From NCBI RefSeq assembly GCF_017745275.1, contig NZ_JAGHZS010000002.1, positions 483,859 through 547,858 of the forward strand: a stretch of 64,000 bases of DNA. Reading direction: 5' to 3'. Below are positions 26,648-35,626 of the stretch, in pieces; position 1 is the stretch's first letter, and every line of letters starts with the position of its first letter. The position numbers and the translations under genes were made by a program. Source of the DNA: Chitinophaga sp. (GTDB taxonomy: Bacteria > Bacteroidota > Bacteroidia > Chitinophagales > Chitinophagaceae). The notes below the pieces were generated by a model. It searched no databases and was not told the origin of the DNA. It worked only from the letters and a program-made list of their open reading frames with translations.

Positions 26648-28120
26648 TTAATTGTTTCTGTAAGCGTTTTCATCATCCGGTAACGGTAGTACGAAAATGC
26701 TGTTGGATGGTTGTTTGGAATTGGTAGCGTTGATATATACCGCATGATGCAGGCGCTTATACATAAAGAATATCTGGCTCTCGCCATAGAACTCTTTCCT
26801 GGCATCTTTTATCAGCAGATCAATAAACGCTGATTTACCGGCAACATTATTTACCTGGTTCCCTATGCCGCGTGCCGCACGCAGGGTATTATAATAATTC
26901 AGCGCGCGTTGCGGGTTTTTATCGAAGCTGGCCTCTGCTGCAATGTAATACAGCTCAGACAGGCGTATAGCCGGAGCTACCAGCGGATGTATATTGCTTA
27001 GTGGAGATGCGTTGCGGTAATATTTCTGTAGCACGGCGCGATCCGGTCCACCGGTGGTCGATGCTGTATTCAGGAACCATTGCTTCAACCGCCAGTCGTC
27101 TGCACCGGAGGTGCCGATCTCATAGATATCATTCACCTGGTTGGTGGTAGCGCTATAGTCCGGATTCTGCTTGGTAAAGCGGGCCTGTAGTGATTCGATA
27201 ATGGAAGTGGTTTCTGTATACCAGCAACCAATGAGCTCCTTATAGAAGATGCGATCGCGTTTTTGAATATCTGTCTGGAAGAAATCGGCTTGTTTGGTAA
27301 ACGGAAATTTCTGTGTGGCAATAACTTCTTCGGCATTTGCCAGCGCATTCGTATAGTCGTTGCGGTAAAGATATACGCGCGCCAGTTCTCCGCAAACGGC
27401 GTAGTAGTTCAGCCGTTGACGCCTGTTCTGCATGAACAGGTCAGCATTATCCAGTTCGCTGGCCGCATCATCACCGGGATAGCCTACGATATACGCTGCT
27501 TTTTTAATAGGATCGTTCTGTAACAATGTTTTGGCAGTGGTCAGATCTTTCAGCACACTGTCTATTGATGCATTTACGGGGGAGAACGGAGTAGAAGTAG
27601 TACCCACTCTCGTTACGTAAGGAATGCCTTTCAGCGTAGCACCATTTACGAACGATGGCGCAAACATGCGTAGCATATCAAAGTGAATGTAAGCACGTAG
27701 GGCGAGTGTTTCCCCTTTAATCAGGCGGTAGTTTCCGTCGCTGAAAATAGTAGTGTCTTTATCAATCGCCTGTAACAGGTAGTTGCAGTTGGCAATAGCT
27801 TTGTAGGCATTGCCCCATACATCGTTGACCATGCCTTTCACGGCGCCGCCGGTGTATTTAAAGTTGGCAATTTCCTGGTTGGTCACATCACTGAAAGTAT
27901 AGTTCTGCCCCAGTACATCCAGCATGTTGTAAGTAAGCTGACCGCCATAGAGCGATTGACCGGCGCAAAGGGTGTAAATGCCATTGAGCGCTTCTCTGAA
28001 TCCCTGTTGCGAATTAAACAGTTCATCTCTGTCAACCTGCGTCTGAGGCTTTATATCCAGGAACTTTTTGCAGGAAATCATCGATACTCCCAGGCTCAGT
28101 ATTACAATTAATTTCTTCAT
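26648..28120 (-). CDS. RagB/SusD family surface lipoprotein (unit 2)
   Basis: 490 aa. Lipobox Cys at residue 17 (GVSMISCKKF), then FLDIKPQTQVDRDELFNSQQ, a start common in this SusD subgroup. TPR-like helices follow (GETLALRAYIHFDMLRMFAP) and the C-terminal SusD signature (RLSELYYIAAEASF; ARKEFYGESQIFFMYKRL). Pairs with the SusC at 28133, 12 bp upstream in the operon. Confidence 0.93.
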   Translation of the reverse strand: MKKLIVILSLGVSMISCKKFLDIKPQTQVDRDELFNSQQGFREALNGIYTLCAGQSLYGGQLTYNMLDVLGQNYTFSDVTNQEIANFKYTGGAVKGMVNDVWGNAYKAIANCNYLLQAIDKDTTIFSDGNYRLIKGETLALRAYIHFDMLRMFAPSFVNGATLKGIPYVTRVGTTSTPFSPVNASIDSVLKDLTTAKTLLQNDPIKKAAYIVGYPGDDAASELDNADLFMQNRRQRLNYYAVCGELARVYLYRNDYTNALANAEEVIATQKFPFTKQADFFQTDIQKRDRIFYKELIGCWYTETTSIIESLQARFTKQNPDYSATTNQVNDIYEIGTSGADDWRLKQWFLNTASTTGGPDRAVLQKYYRNASPLSNIHPLVAPAIRLSELYYIAAEASFDKNPQRALNYYNTLRAARGIGNQVNNVAGKSAFIDLLIKDARKEFYGESQIFFMYKRLHHAVYINATNSKQPSNSIFVLPLPDDENAYRNN

Positions 28121-28132
28121 GAGAATGATAGT

Positions 28133-31100
28133 TTAAAAGGTGGCCAGGATAGAACAGGTAAGGCTTCTCGCGAAAGGATAATCGATACCACGTTCTTGTT
28201 TTACGCTGGATATACGGAGTATATCGTTCATGGTTACTGCTCCACGAAGAGACTGTAAACCGATGCTTCTCGCAATGGCTTGTGCCAGATCGTAGGAGAA
28301 GTACAGCGACTGCAGTTCCAGCAGGTTTTCTTTCTGAATAAATCTGCTGCTGGCGTAGGTGAGATGAAGATCTGTGATATTCTTATACAGCGCCTGATCG
28401 CCAGGATGCTGCCAGCGCATCGTCAAAGCCCTGCTGTCTACATTAAAGCGTGGGTCCGCATTCTCAATTCTGTCCACCAGCGTTTGATTATACATGTCTC
28501 CGCCAAATTTGTAGTGGAAACTGAAACTCATCATCCAGTGTTTCCAGGTGATGTTGCTGCCAAAGAAACCTTCTGCCTTTGGGGTGTAGTCGCCAATAGG
28601 ACGGGTGTAAGCAACGTCATAGTCGTAGGTGAGACTACCATCTGGCTTTTCGTATATCTCACGCCCGTTTTGCGGGTCAATGCCGTGGGATTTTACACCA
28701 TAGATGGTGTTGTACGACTGGCCTTCCGCAAAGCGCAGCAATGGCCTGCCCTGCGCACCTTTGCTGGGATCGAGCTGGTAGTTGTTCACGCTTTCATTGT
28801 AAGCTTTCAGTGCATTGGAAATTTTTACAATGGTGTTGGTGTTATGGGCAAGATTTCCTGTCAGGTTAATGTTCAGGTTTTCTTTGCGTAGTGCATTGAT
28901 GGTTATATACAGCTCATATCCTTTATTGGCCATATCGCCCAGGTTTTCTTTATAAGTAGAAAAACCGGTGGAAGGCGCAATATTGATATCCGTCAGCAAA
29001 CCTTTGGTGAGCTTATAGTAATATACGGGTGTAAGCATAATCCTGTCATCCAGGAAGCCAATTTCCGCGCGCGCTTCATAGTTGGTAGTTTTCTGCCATT
29101 GCAGGTTATCATTGCCGTAACCATTTACGATGGCGCCGATGCCGGTGGAGTACCAGTTGGAAGTCTGGTAACTATACGTGGTCCTGGCGAGGAAAGGAGG
29201 AAAATCTACGGAGCCTGTCAACCCTGTTGTACCAGAGAGTTTTAGCCGGGAGAGTGAGGGAAAGCTACGCTTGAACCAGTCTTCATTGTGTACGTTCCAG
29301 CCAATACCACCTGACCAGAATGGTGCAAATCTTTTATTGGCGCCGAATGCAGATGATCCATCCAAACGAACAGCCGCGTCAAACAGGTACCTGTTTTTGT
29401 AGGAATAGCTGCTGCTAAAGAAGGAGCCGATCAGGCGTCTTTCATCCACATTGCCTTTGGGCGCCTGGTTTGGCGTGTAGGTACGTGCAAATGCGATGCT
29501 GCTGAATTTATCATTGGAGAATCCGCGGGCCTGGAAGCCTTTGAAATCTGCGGTAGAAGAAGTGACGTTAGCGCCGAGTACGGCATTTACAGAATGCTCT
29601 CCTATCAGTTTATTGTATACCATGCGGATGTTTCCATCCAGGTTGAGGGACTGGGTAGCTGCGTAATCATACGAACCCTTGTTCATGGCTGTTTCCGGCG
29701 GATCCAGGTAAAATGCATTGCTGAAAGGAGAAACAAATTTATCGGCAGTGGATTTCGTACTGTTTAAGCTCATGAGGCCTATCAGGCGTAAGGCTGGTGT
29801 GATGCGCCAGTCAGCAGAAAAGGCGTCAATCAGCTCTGTATAGTTGGATTTATCGAAATTGCCGAGGCTGGCTTCATACAGTGGATTCAACACCGGCACG
29901 TTTTTGTACTGGTCCTTACCCGGCTGATGTGTATCTACGCGCCAGTTGGCAATTTCACGAATCAGTTTACCGTTTTCTCCATAAATAGGATAATAGGGGT
30001 TCATGGCCACGTAGGTGGCGAAACTGCCGTAGTTGGAGTTGCGGGCGTTTACCTGTGTAATGGTCAGGTCGTTTCTCAATATCAGCCTCCGGTTAGGGTT
30101 ATACGTAAAGCTCATACCTCCGCTGTAACGGTCACGTCCGGAATTTTTCATGACGCCGGGATCTGTTTGATAGCGGAGATCAATACCGTAGCGGAAGGAG
30201 GAGTCGCCGCCTTCAACGTATACAGAGTGCTTTTGTGAGTAGGCGTTACGCAGTGGTTGTGAAAGCCAGTAGGTATTTACACCGCTGACTACATTTTTAA
30301 GTTTGGAATAATATTGCTGATCGAGTTCGTCCTGTGTGGCGGCGGTGTTGTTTAGAGAGGAGTAGAGGCCGGCGCGTTTTTCGTACTCCAGTTTGTCGGC
30401 GGCATTGAGTACGCTGTAGTCGCTGAGATCAGGCGCGGTGGCTTTCATTTCCGCGTTGTAGGAGAGGCGCAAACGGCCTGGCTGCGGCGCTTTCGTAGTA
30501 ACAACGATCACCCCGTTAGCTGCCCTGGAACCATATACCGCCGTGGCGGCAGCATCTTTCAATATGGTAACGCTGGCAATGCGGTTAATGTCCATATCCA
30601 CTACTTTTTGCAGGGATACTTCAAACCCGTCCATGATAAATACCGGCAAATTGTAGGAGCTGGAGAGATTATTCCGGTCCAGTATCTCGCCGTTGGGCAT
30701 GGCGGTAGTTCCCCTGATATTGATTTTCGGCATGGCATTGGGGTCAGCGCCGAAGAGATTATTATCGGCTATTCTCAGCGAAGGATCGAAGGAGGCGAGG
30801 CCTTTGAGCATATTCTGTGGATTCAGCCGCTTTAAATCTTCTCCTTTCACCACAATAGCGTTACCGGTATAGTTATCTTTCTTAATTACCTGGTAACCGG
30901 TTACTACCACATCGTTCAGCGAACTGGATTTTGGAGAGAGGAAGATGACCTGGTTACGGATGTTACTGACCGGTATTTCCTTTGTTTGGTAACCTACGCT
31001 GGTGAGCACTAACAGGTCGCCGGCACCGGCTTTAATACTGAATTGTCCTTTGTCGTTTGTCAGGGCTCTTTCGGTTGTGTTTTTAACATACACAGAAACC

Positions 31101-31561
31101 GCAATCATAGCATCTTTGGTGAGGCTATCCACAATTTTTCCGTAGATCAGGCTATCCTTTTCGGGAGCGGTGATGGCCGGTGTTGCATTGCCGGTATTGC
31201 TTCCGGCGGTAACCACAATCGTTTTATTAACGATCGTATAGCTAAGATTGAATTTTTTCAGGCAGGATTTCAGGGCATCTTCCAGGCTGGCATTTTTCAA
31301 TTCAACATCTGTTTTCAGTGATGTGGGATCGATATTTCCTTTGTAAAAAAAAGTATAGCCTGTTTGTTTTTTGATGTCGCTGAAAATACTTTCCAGGGAG
31401 GCATTATGCCGGCTGATCGTTACATACTGGCTGGCTGCAGTTACCGGCAGGTAAAGCAATACGATGGTTAGCAGCATCAGCCAAGATCTGAAAGGTGTGC
31501 ACATGCATTTCCCTACCCTTGCCGCAGGGGACAAAGGAGGACAATGAAACTTAAATTTCAT
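28133..31561 (-). CDS. SusC/RagA-family TonB-linked outer-membrane protein with STN domain (unit 2)
   Basis: 1142 aa from the ATG at 31561 (MKFKFHCPPLSPAARVGK); a 27-residue upstream extension is open but not signal-like. Hydrophobic signal segment about 26-45 (WLMLLTIVLLYLPVTAASQ). STN domain about 47-120 (SLESIFSDIKKQTGYTFFYK), CarboxypepD_reg-like about 137-215, and a plug with INIRGTTAMPNG, VFIMDGFEVSLQKV and ILKDAAATAVYGSRAANG, then the barrel ending ...SILATF. The STN domain implies signalling to the FecR at 31736. Ligand unknown. Confidence 0.92.
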   Translation of the reverse strand: MKFKFHCPPLSPAARVGKCMCTPFRSWLMLLTIVLLYLPVTAASQYVTISRHNASLESIFSDIKKQTGYTFFYKGNIDPTSLKTDVELKNASLEDALKSCLKKFNLSYTIVNKTIVVTAGSNTGNATPAITAPEKDSLIYGKIVDSLTKDAMIAVSVYVKNTTERALTNDKGQFSIKAGAGDLLVLTSVGYQTKEIPVSNIRNQVIFLSPKSSSLNDVVVTGYQVIKKDNYTGNAIVVKGEDLKRLNPQNMLKGLASFDPSLRIADNNLFGADPNAMPKINIRGTTAMPNGEILDRNNLSSSYNLPVFIMDGFEVSLQKVVDMDINRIASVTILKDAAATAVYGSRAANGVIVVTTKAPQPGRLRLSYNAEMKATAPDLSDYSVLNAADKLEYEKRAGLYSSLNNTAATQDELDQQYYSKLKNVVSGVNTYWLSQPLRNAYSQKHSVYVEGGDSSFRYGIDLRYQTDPGVMKNSGRDRYSGGMSFTYNPNRRLILRNDLTITQVNARNSNYGSFATYVAMNPYYPIYGENGKLIREIANWRVDTHQPGKDQYKNVPVLNPLYEASLGNFDKSNYTELIDAFSADWRITPALRLIGLMSLNSTKSTADKFVSPFSNAFYLDPPETAMNKGSYDYAATQSLNLDGNIRMVYNKLIGEHSVNAVLGANVTSSTADFKGFQARGFSNDKFSSIAFARTYTPNQAPKGNVDERRLIGSFFSSSYSYKNRYLFDAAVRLDGSSAFGANKRFAPFWSGGIGWNVHNEDWFKRSFPSLSRLKLSGTTGLTGSVDFPPFLARTTYSYQTSNWYSTGIGAIVNGYGNDNLQWQKTTNYEARAEIGFLDDRIMLTPVYYYKLTKGLLTDINIAPSTGFSTYKENLGDMANKGYELYITINALRKENLNINLTGNLAHNTNTIVKISNALKAYNESVNNYQLDPSKGAQGRPLLRFAEGQSYNTIYGVKSHGIDPQNGREIYEKPDGSLTYDYDVAYTRPIGDYTPKAEGFFGSNITWKHWMMSFSFHYKFGGDMYNQTLVDRIENADPRFNVDSRALTMRWQHPGDQALYKNITDLHLTYASSRFIQKENLLELQSLYFSYDLAQAIARSIGLQSLRGAVTMNDILRISSVKQERGIDYPFARSLTCSILATF

Positions 31562-31735
31562 GTTGGTCGGATTTAGTCGATAAAATGAACGGATAAGCGT
31601 TGGCTGGCAGTTGGTATAACTGGCAGCACCAGGCGCTATCACATGGTTGATTTAGATAATTGGTTTTAGATGATTACAATTCCTTCATACAATCTTGACA
31701 TTTTAGTTGGCAGTTATTGAGACTGATTAATCGCA

Positions 31736-32890
31736 TTAATTTTTATTGGTAACAGTGATCACGTTATCATTTATTTCGAATGTAATACCGTTGATCTCCA
31801 GTATTTTTAATACATCCGACAGTTTACTGTTCCGGGAAATTTCCCCGTAAAATCTTTCATCAGGTATCTGGCCGCGATATTTAACCTGTATGTTATACCA
31901 GCGGGATATCTCGCGCATCACCGATGGCAGATTATCATTTTTAAAGGAGAAGAGATTATTGATCCAGGCGGTCTCCTTTTCTGTATCCGCGCTGATGGTC
32001 CTGATGGTGTTGTTGGTGTTGCCATTGCAGATGGCTTGCTGACCAGGTTGAATGACCACGGATCCGCTGTTATTGCTCACTTTAACGGAGCCTTGTATGA
32101 GCGTGGTTTTCGACAAACCTTCTTCCGGATAGGCGTTCACGTTGAATTCGGTGCCGAGCACCAGCACTGATTGTTGTCCTGATTGAACAATGAATGGTTG
32201 GTTGGCAGCAGGTGCAATGTCAAACCAGGCTTCGCCCTCCAGTTTCACGGTTCTATTGGTGGTGCTAAAAGTAGCAGGGTATTTTAGTTTACTGGCAGCG
32301 TTGAGCCATACCGTAGAGCCATCGGGCAGCATGATTTTGAATTTCATGCCCGCCGGTGTGGATAATACGTTTTCCTGTCCGGCGTTCCCGTTTGCGGTAG
32401 ACGTAGTTTTATACAGTAAGGTGCCGTCTTTTTCTTTTGAGATAACCACACCTTGCTGACTGGCAATCTGGCCATCAGCGCTGCTATCCAGCGCTATTAC
32501 CGTACCATCGGCCAGGCGAAGGGTAGGAGCGCCGGTGGCATAGGCGGTGAGGTGCCGTTGTGATGATGATGGATGTTGTCTGACAAAGAACAGGATACCT
32601 GTGCCGATGACAGCCGCTATGGCGGCGGCAGCAGCCCAGCGGCGGATAAGCATACGCTTTACCACCGGCCGGGATGTATCGGCATTCGCTATTTCCGCAT
32701 CTATCTTGCTCTTCAGTGTGGCTTTAAGGTCTTCGTACCTGGCTTCATTTTCCGCTGTAATGAAATCTTCCGCCGGATCAGCTGCATCAAACCAGGACTC
32801 CAGGAAGGCAATCTCCTCCCTGGTGGCGGTGCCATTCCTGTATCGATTTAGCATAATATTGAAAAGCGCTTTTCCGCGGTTATCCATCAT
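31736..32890 (-). CDS. FecR-type anti-sigma factor / signal transducer (unit 2)
   Basis: 384 aa. Cytoplasmic N-terminal part with the helical motif REEIAFLESWFDAADPAEDF, one membrane helix about 82-104 (WAAAAAIAAVIGTGILFFV), FecR domain (LSTPAGMKFKIMLPDGSTVW, LNAASKLKYPATF) and a C-terminal DUF4974-like domain (ISRWYNIQVKYRGQIPDERF). Located between the unit 2 sigma factor and SusC on the same strand. Confidence 0.92.
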   Translation of the reverse strand: MMDNRGKALFNIMLNRYRNGTATREEIAFLESWFDAADPAEDFITAENEARYEDLKATLKSKIDAEIANADTSRPVVKRMLIRRWAAAAAIAAVIGTGILFFVRQHPSSSQRHLTAYATGAPTLRLADGTVIALDSSADGQIASQQGVVISKEKDGTLLYKTTSTANGNAGQENVLSTPAGMKFKIMLPDGSTVWLNAASKLKYPATFSTTNRTVKLEGEAWFDIAPAANQPFIVQSGQQSVLVLGTEFNVNAYPEEGLSKTTLIQGSVKVSNNSGSVVIQPGQQAICNGNTNNTIRTISADTEKETAWINNLFSFKNDNLPSVMREISRWYNIQVKYRGQIPDERFYGEISRNSKLSDVLKILEINGITFEINDNVITVTNKN

Positions 32891-32974
32891 TGTCGGTTTC
32901 TATGTAGATGAGTCGGAAAAATGAAATCCGCCCACGCTGTGAATAAATATTTTTTATTGATATGTGTTTCAGGG

Positions 32975-33553
32975 TTATTTCATGGTGAGTATCACCACAA
33001 CCTGCAATATCATCAGCGATTCCCTCAGCTTTGAAAGGGCGCGCCCCATCTGGTTTCTGACGGTTTTCTCCGAGATGCCCAGCTGTGTGGCAATCTGTTG
33101 TGTGTTGTGTCCTTCCTGGAAACGCAGGTTGAAGATCTGCTTTTGTTGCGCCGGCAGGGTATTGGTCAATGCCTCAAATGCAGCATAGAACTCCTTGTAC
33201 AAGACGTGGTCGTCTGTAAGGCCGTAACCCTGTAGCTGATCTTCGCTGTTGTCGGGCAGATCACCATACCGGCTTCCCTTTTCCATTTGTTTGAAAACCC
33301 CGTTGCGCGTGGCAATACGCAGGTAAGCCGGAAGATTATCAATCGGGGTAGATTTCTCCCTGGTCCATAATTGAACAAATACGTCCTGCGCTATATCCTG
33401 CGCTGCATTTGTATTGCGTATTCTTTTGTAGGCAATGTTGAAAACATCCTTCCAGTAACGATTGTATAGCACATCAAAGGCAAATCCATTCCTTTTGCTG
33501 ATTTCTGCTAAAAGGTCCTGGTCATTTGCATGCAGTAGTTCATCCCTCCCCAT
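32975..33553 (-). CDS. ECF RNA polymerase sigma factor, FecI-like (unit 2)
   Basis: 192 aa. Region 2 around 20-85 (AFDVLYNRYWKDVFNIAYKR; AQDIAQDVFVQLWTRE) and region 4 around 125-180 (LPAQQKQIFNLRFQEGHNTQ; LGISEKTVRNQMGRALSKL). Ends in a hydrophobic tail (LMILQVVVILTMK). First gene of the minus-strand unit 2 regulon. On the minus strand a near-consensus TAGTTTTA box (33563-33570) lies very close to the ATG, with a TTG 18 bp further upstream, so the mRNA may be almost leaderless. Confidence 0.92.
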   Translation of the reverse strand: MGRDELLHANDQDLLAEISKRNGFAFDVLYNRYWKDVFNIAYKRIRNTNAAQDIAQDVFVQLWTREKSTPIDNLPAYLRIATRNGVFKQMEKGSRYGDLPDNSEDQLQGYGLTDDHVLYKEFYAAFEALTNTLPAQQKQIFNLRFQEGHNTQQIATQLGISEKTVRNQMGRALSKLRESLMILQVVVILTMK

Positions 33554-33777
33554 AATTGACCATAAAACTAAAAATTGTTTTGATTTGTCAAGGGATTCTT
33601 TGTTTCAATAGTGGTAACGGGATGTTAACCGGTAATTCCGGTGTGATCATTATTCAGCGCTTCGGCTCTTTTCTATTTTTTAACTTGGCAATAGGGGAAA
33701 AATTGCTATATTGAAATCAATATTTTTATAGAAAAACAGTTTTTAACCATTCTTTAACCGTCTGCCCCCATATTTGT
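33554..33777. promoter_or_regulatory. Divergent promoter region between sigma factor (unit 2) and vgrG
   Basis: 224 bp between two divergent transcription units. It contains the inverted repeat ACCGG-taatt-CCGGT at 33628-33642 near its centre and AT-rich tracts on the vgrG side. I could not identify a fully consensus promoter for vgrG. Confidence 0.4.
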
Positions 33778-35616
33778 ATGACCCAGTTAACTGATGCCCA
33801 ATTCAGCATAAATGGCAATGCCATTCAGCAGTTCAGATCATTTGCACTTAAGCAAAGCATATTCGAGCACCACCAGTTTGAGCTCGTTTGTCCCGCAGAA
33901 ACCATCGATGGTGTAACCGGTATTTTCACCTCCTCACGGGAGATGATTGGTGCTACTTTTAATGCCCGTATATCCGGCGTAGGTATAAAGGGAGATATGC
34001 AGTTTAATGGCATAGTGACCAGCATAGAAACTTCCCGCGTGAATGGGGAGTATGGTGATGTGATCATTGCAGGCTACAGTCCTACTATCGTATTAGATAG
34101 TGGTCCTCACTGCAAAAGCTGGGAAAATAAATCGGTGAAAGACATTGCACAGGATGTCCTGAAATTCTTCCCGCAAAACCTGCTGGAACCTAAAATCCAG
34201 CCGGTGTCTAAAGAAAGTATTGAGTATTTCGTTCAATACAAAGAAACCGCCTGGAACTTTTTAAAACGATTGACGGCGGAATATGGAGAGTGGCTGTTTT
34301 GGGACGGCCGCAACCTGGTGGTAGGGCCCCCGGATGGAGAGGATAAAACTACACTCGGATATGGCAGCACACTGAGCCATTTTAATATTAACCTCAATGC
34401 AAGACCTGCGCAAATGCAGTACCTGGGCTGGGACTACCGGAGCAGCCAGTTATATTCCAGTGCGCCTGTGAATGAAGCCATCGGAAAAAAAGCTGGTTTG
34501 AATTCATTGGGAGAAAAGGTGCACGAGAAATCCCAAACACTGTATGGCACTCAGCCAAAGCAATGGAGCGTTCGTTATTCCAGCAGCAAAAAGCAACAGG
34601 ATGATATGGCTACCCTCTTTAATGCGATAGAAAGCAGTAAGATGGTGCGTTTAACCGGAAAAAGCGGCCACCCCGGTATCGCTGTAGGTTCCAAAACGGA
34701 TCTGACCAATCATAATATGTTTAGTAAGAGCTCGGAAGAATACGGGGAATACCTGGTTACCTCGGTGGATCATTATGTAGATACGAAAGGTGAATACAGC
34801 AATGAGTTTACCGCTATTCCTTCTTCTGTTTTGTTACCACCGGTGACTATTCCGGAACTCCCGGTTTGTGAAGCACAAAGTGGTATTGTTACCGATAATA
34901 ACGATCCACAGGGACTGGGAAGGGTGCGTGTCAAACTTCACTGGATGAACGGAGATGAAAAAACGCCGTGGATAAGGGTGACCACACCGCATGCCGGTGG
35001 CGGAAAAGGGATGTTCTTTATCCCGGAAACAGGTGAGGAAGTGATCACTGGTTTTGAAGGAGACAATGCCACCAGGCCATATATCATTGGGGCCGTGTAT
35101 CACGGTAAAGCCAACAACACCTTTGGTAATTCTGCCAATGATGTGAAAGCGCTGCAAACCCGGAGCGGCAACAAAGTTATACTGAACGATAAAGACGGAA
35201 GTGTATTTGTGGAAGATAAAGACGGTAACAGCGTGAAGATTGATGGCGCTGGCAACATTACAGTGAAGAGTAAAGTAAAAGTGGAGATCCTCTGCGGAGA
35301 TGGCGCACCGAAAAGTTCCATTACGCTCACCAATGAGGGCGACGTCACCATCGAAGCCGAAAAAGATATTATGCTCAAGGCAAAAAAAGTTTCCGGTGTA
35401 GGATCAGAAATGGTATCCATGGGATCTGGCAGCGGGGAAGGAGATGCATTCAGCGGCTCCGGATTTACGGTGGATCCTAATGAAGTAAATATTGTTGCCA
35501 AAAATAAATGCAGCATCGGGGCACAAACGGAAACACAGGTGGGTTCCGCAGGAAAACTGACCATGCTGGCTCAGGGTGAATCTATCCTGGTTGGCCAAAA
35601 GGTGAGTATCAACTAA
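33778..35616 (+). CDS. vgrG: VgrG spike protein (type VI secretion tip)
   Basis: 612 aa. gp27-like N-terminal part (about 1-360) and a gp5/OB-fold part from about 365 with the hallmark GIVTDNNDPQGLGRVRVKLH, then WMNGDEKTPWIRVTTPHAG, GKGMFFIPETGEEVITGFE and RPYIIGAVYHG. A C-terminal beta-helix needle follows (TRSGNKVILNDKDGSVFVED; NITVKSKVKVEI). Known VgrG trimers form the puncturing tip that carries PAAR proteins and effectors. There are no tss sheath, baseplate or membrane genes in the window, so this is an effector island served by a system encoded elsewhere. First gene of a five-gene operon. Confidence 0.9.
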   Translation: MTQLTDAQFSINGNAIQQFRSFALKQSIFEHHQFELVCPAETIDGVTGIFTSSREMIGATFNARISGVGIKGDMQFNGIVTSIETSRVNGEYGDVIIAGYSPTIVLDSGPHCKSWENKSVKDIAQDVLKFFPQNLLEPKIQPVSKESIEYFVQYKETAWNFLKRLTAEYGEWLFWDGRNLVVGPPDGEDKTTLGYGSTLSHFNINLNARPAQMQYLGWDYRSSQLYSSAPVNEAIGKKAGLNSLGEKVHEKSQTLYGTQPKQWSVRYSSSKKQQDDMATLFNAIESSKMVRLTGKSGHPGIAVGSKTDLTNHNMFSKSSEEYGEYLVTSVDHYVDTKGEYSNEFTAIPSSVLLPPVTIPELPVCEAQSGIVTDNNDPQGLGRVRVKLHWMNGDEKTPWIRVTTPHAGGGKGMFFIPETGEEVITGFEGDNATRPYIIGAVYHGKANNTFGNSANDVKALQTRSGNKVILNDKDGSVFVEDKDGNSVKIDGAGNITVKSKVKVEILCGDGAPKSSITLTNEGDVTIEAEKDIMLKAKKVSGVGSEMVSMGSGSGEGDAFSGSGFTVDPNEVNIVAKNKCSIGAQTETQVGSAGKLTMLAQGESILVGQKVSIN

Positions 35617-35626
35617 TCAGGAAACT

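Noticed and set aside
26638..26805. Upstream extension of the DUF4843 gene
   Set aside because: It overlaps the 3' end of susD and lacks a signal peptide; the internal ATG at 26637 yields a clean lipoprotein signal.
33778..35616. Prophage baseplate protein
   Set aside because: No phage head, tail-tube, integrase or lysis genes nearby; a VgrG C-terminal needle and a PAAR-Rhs partner favour secretion.
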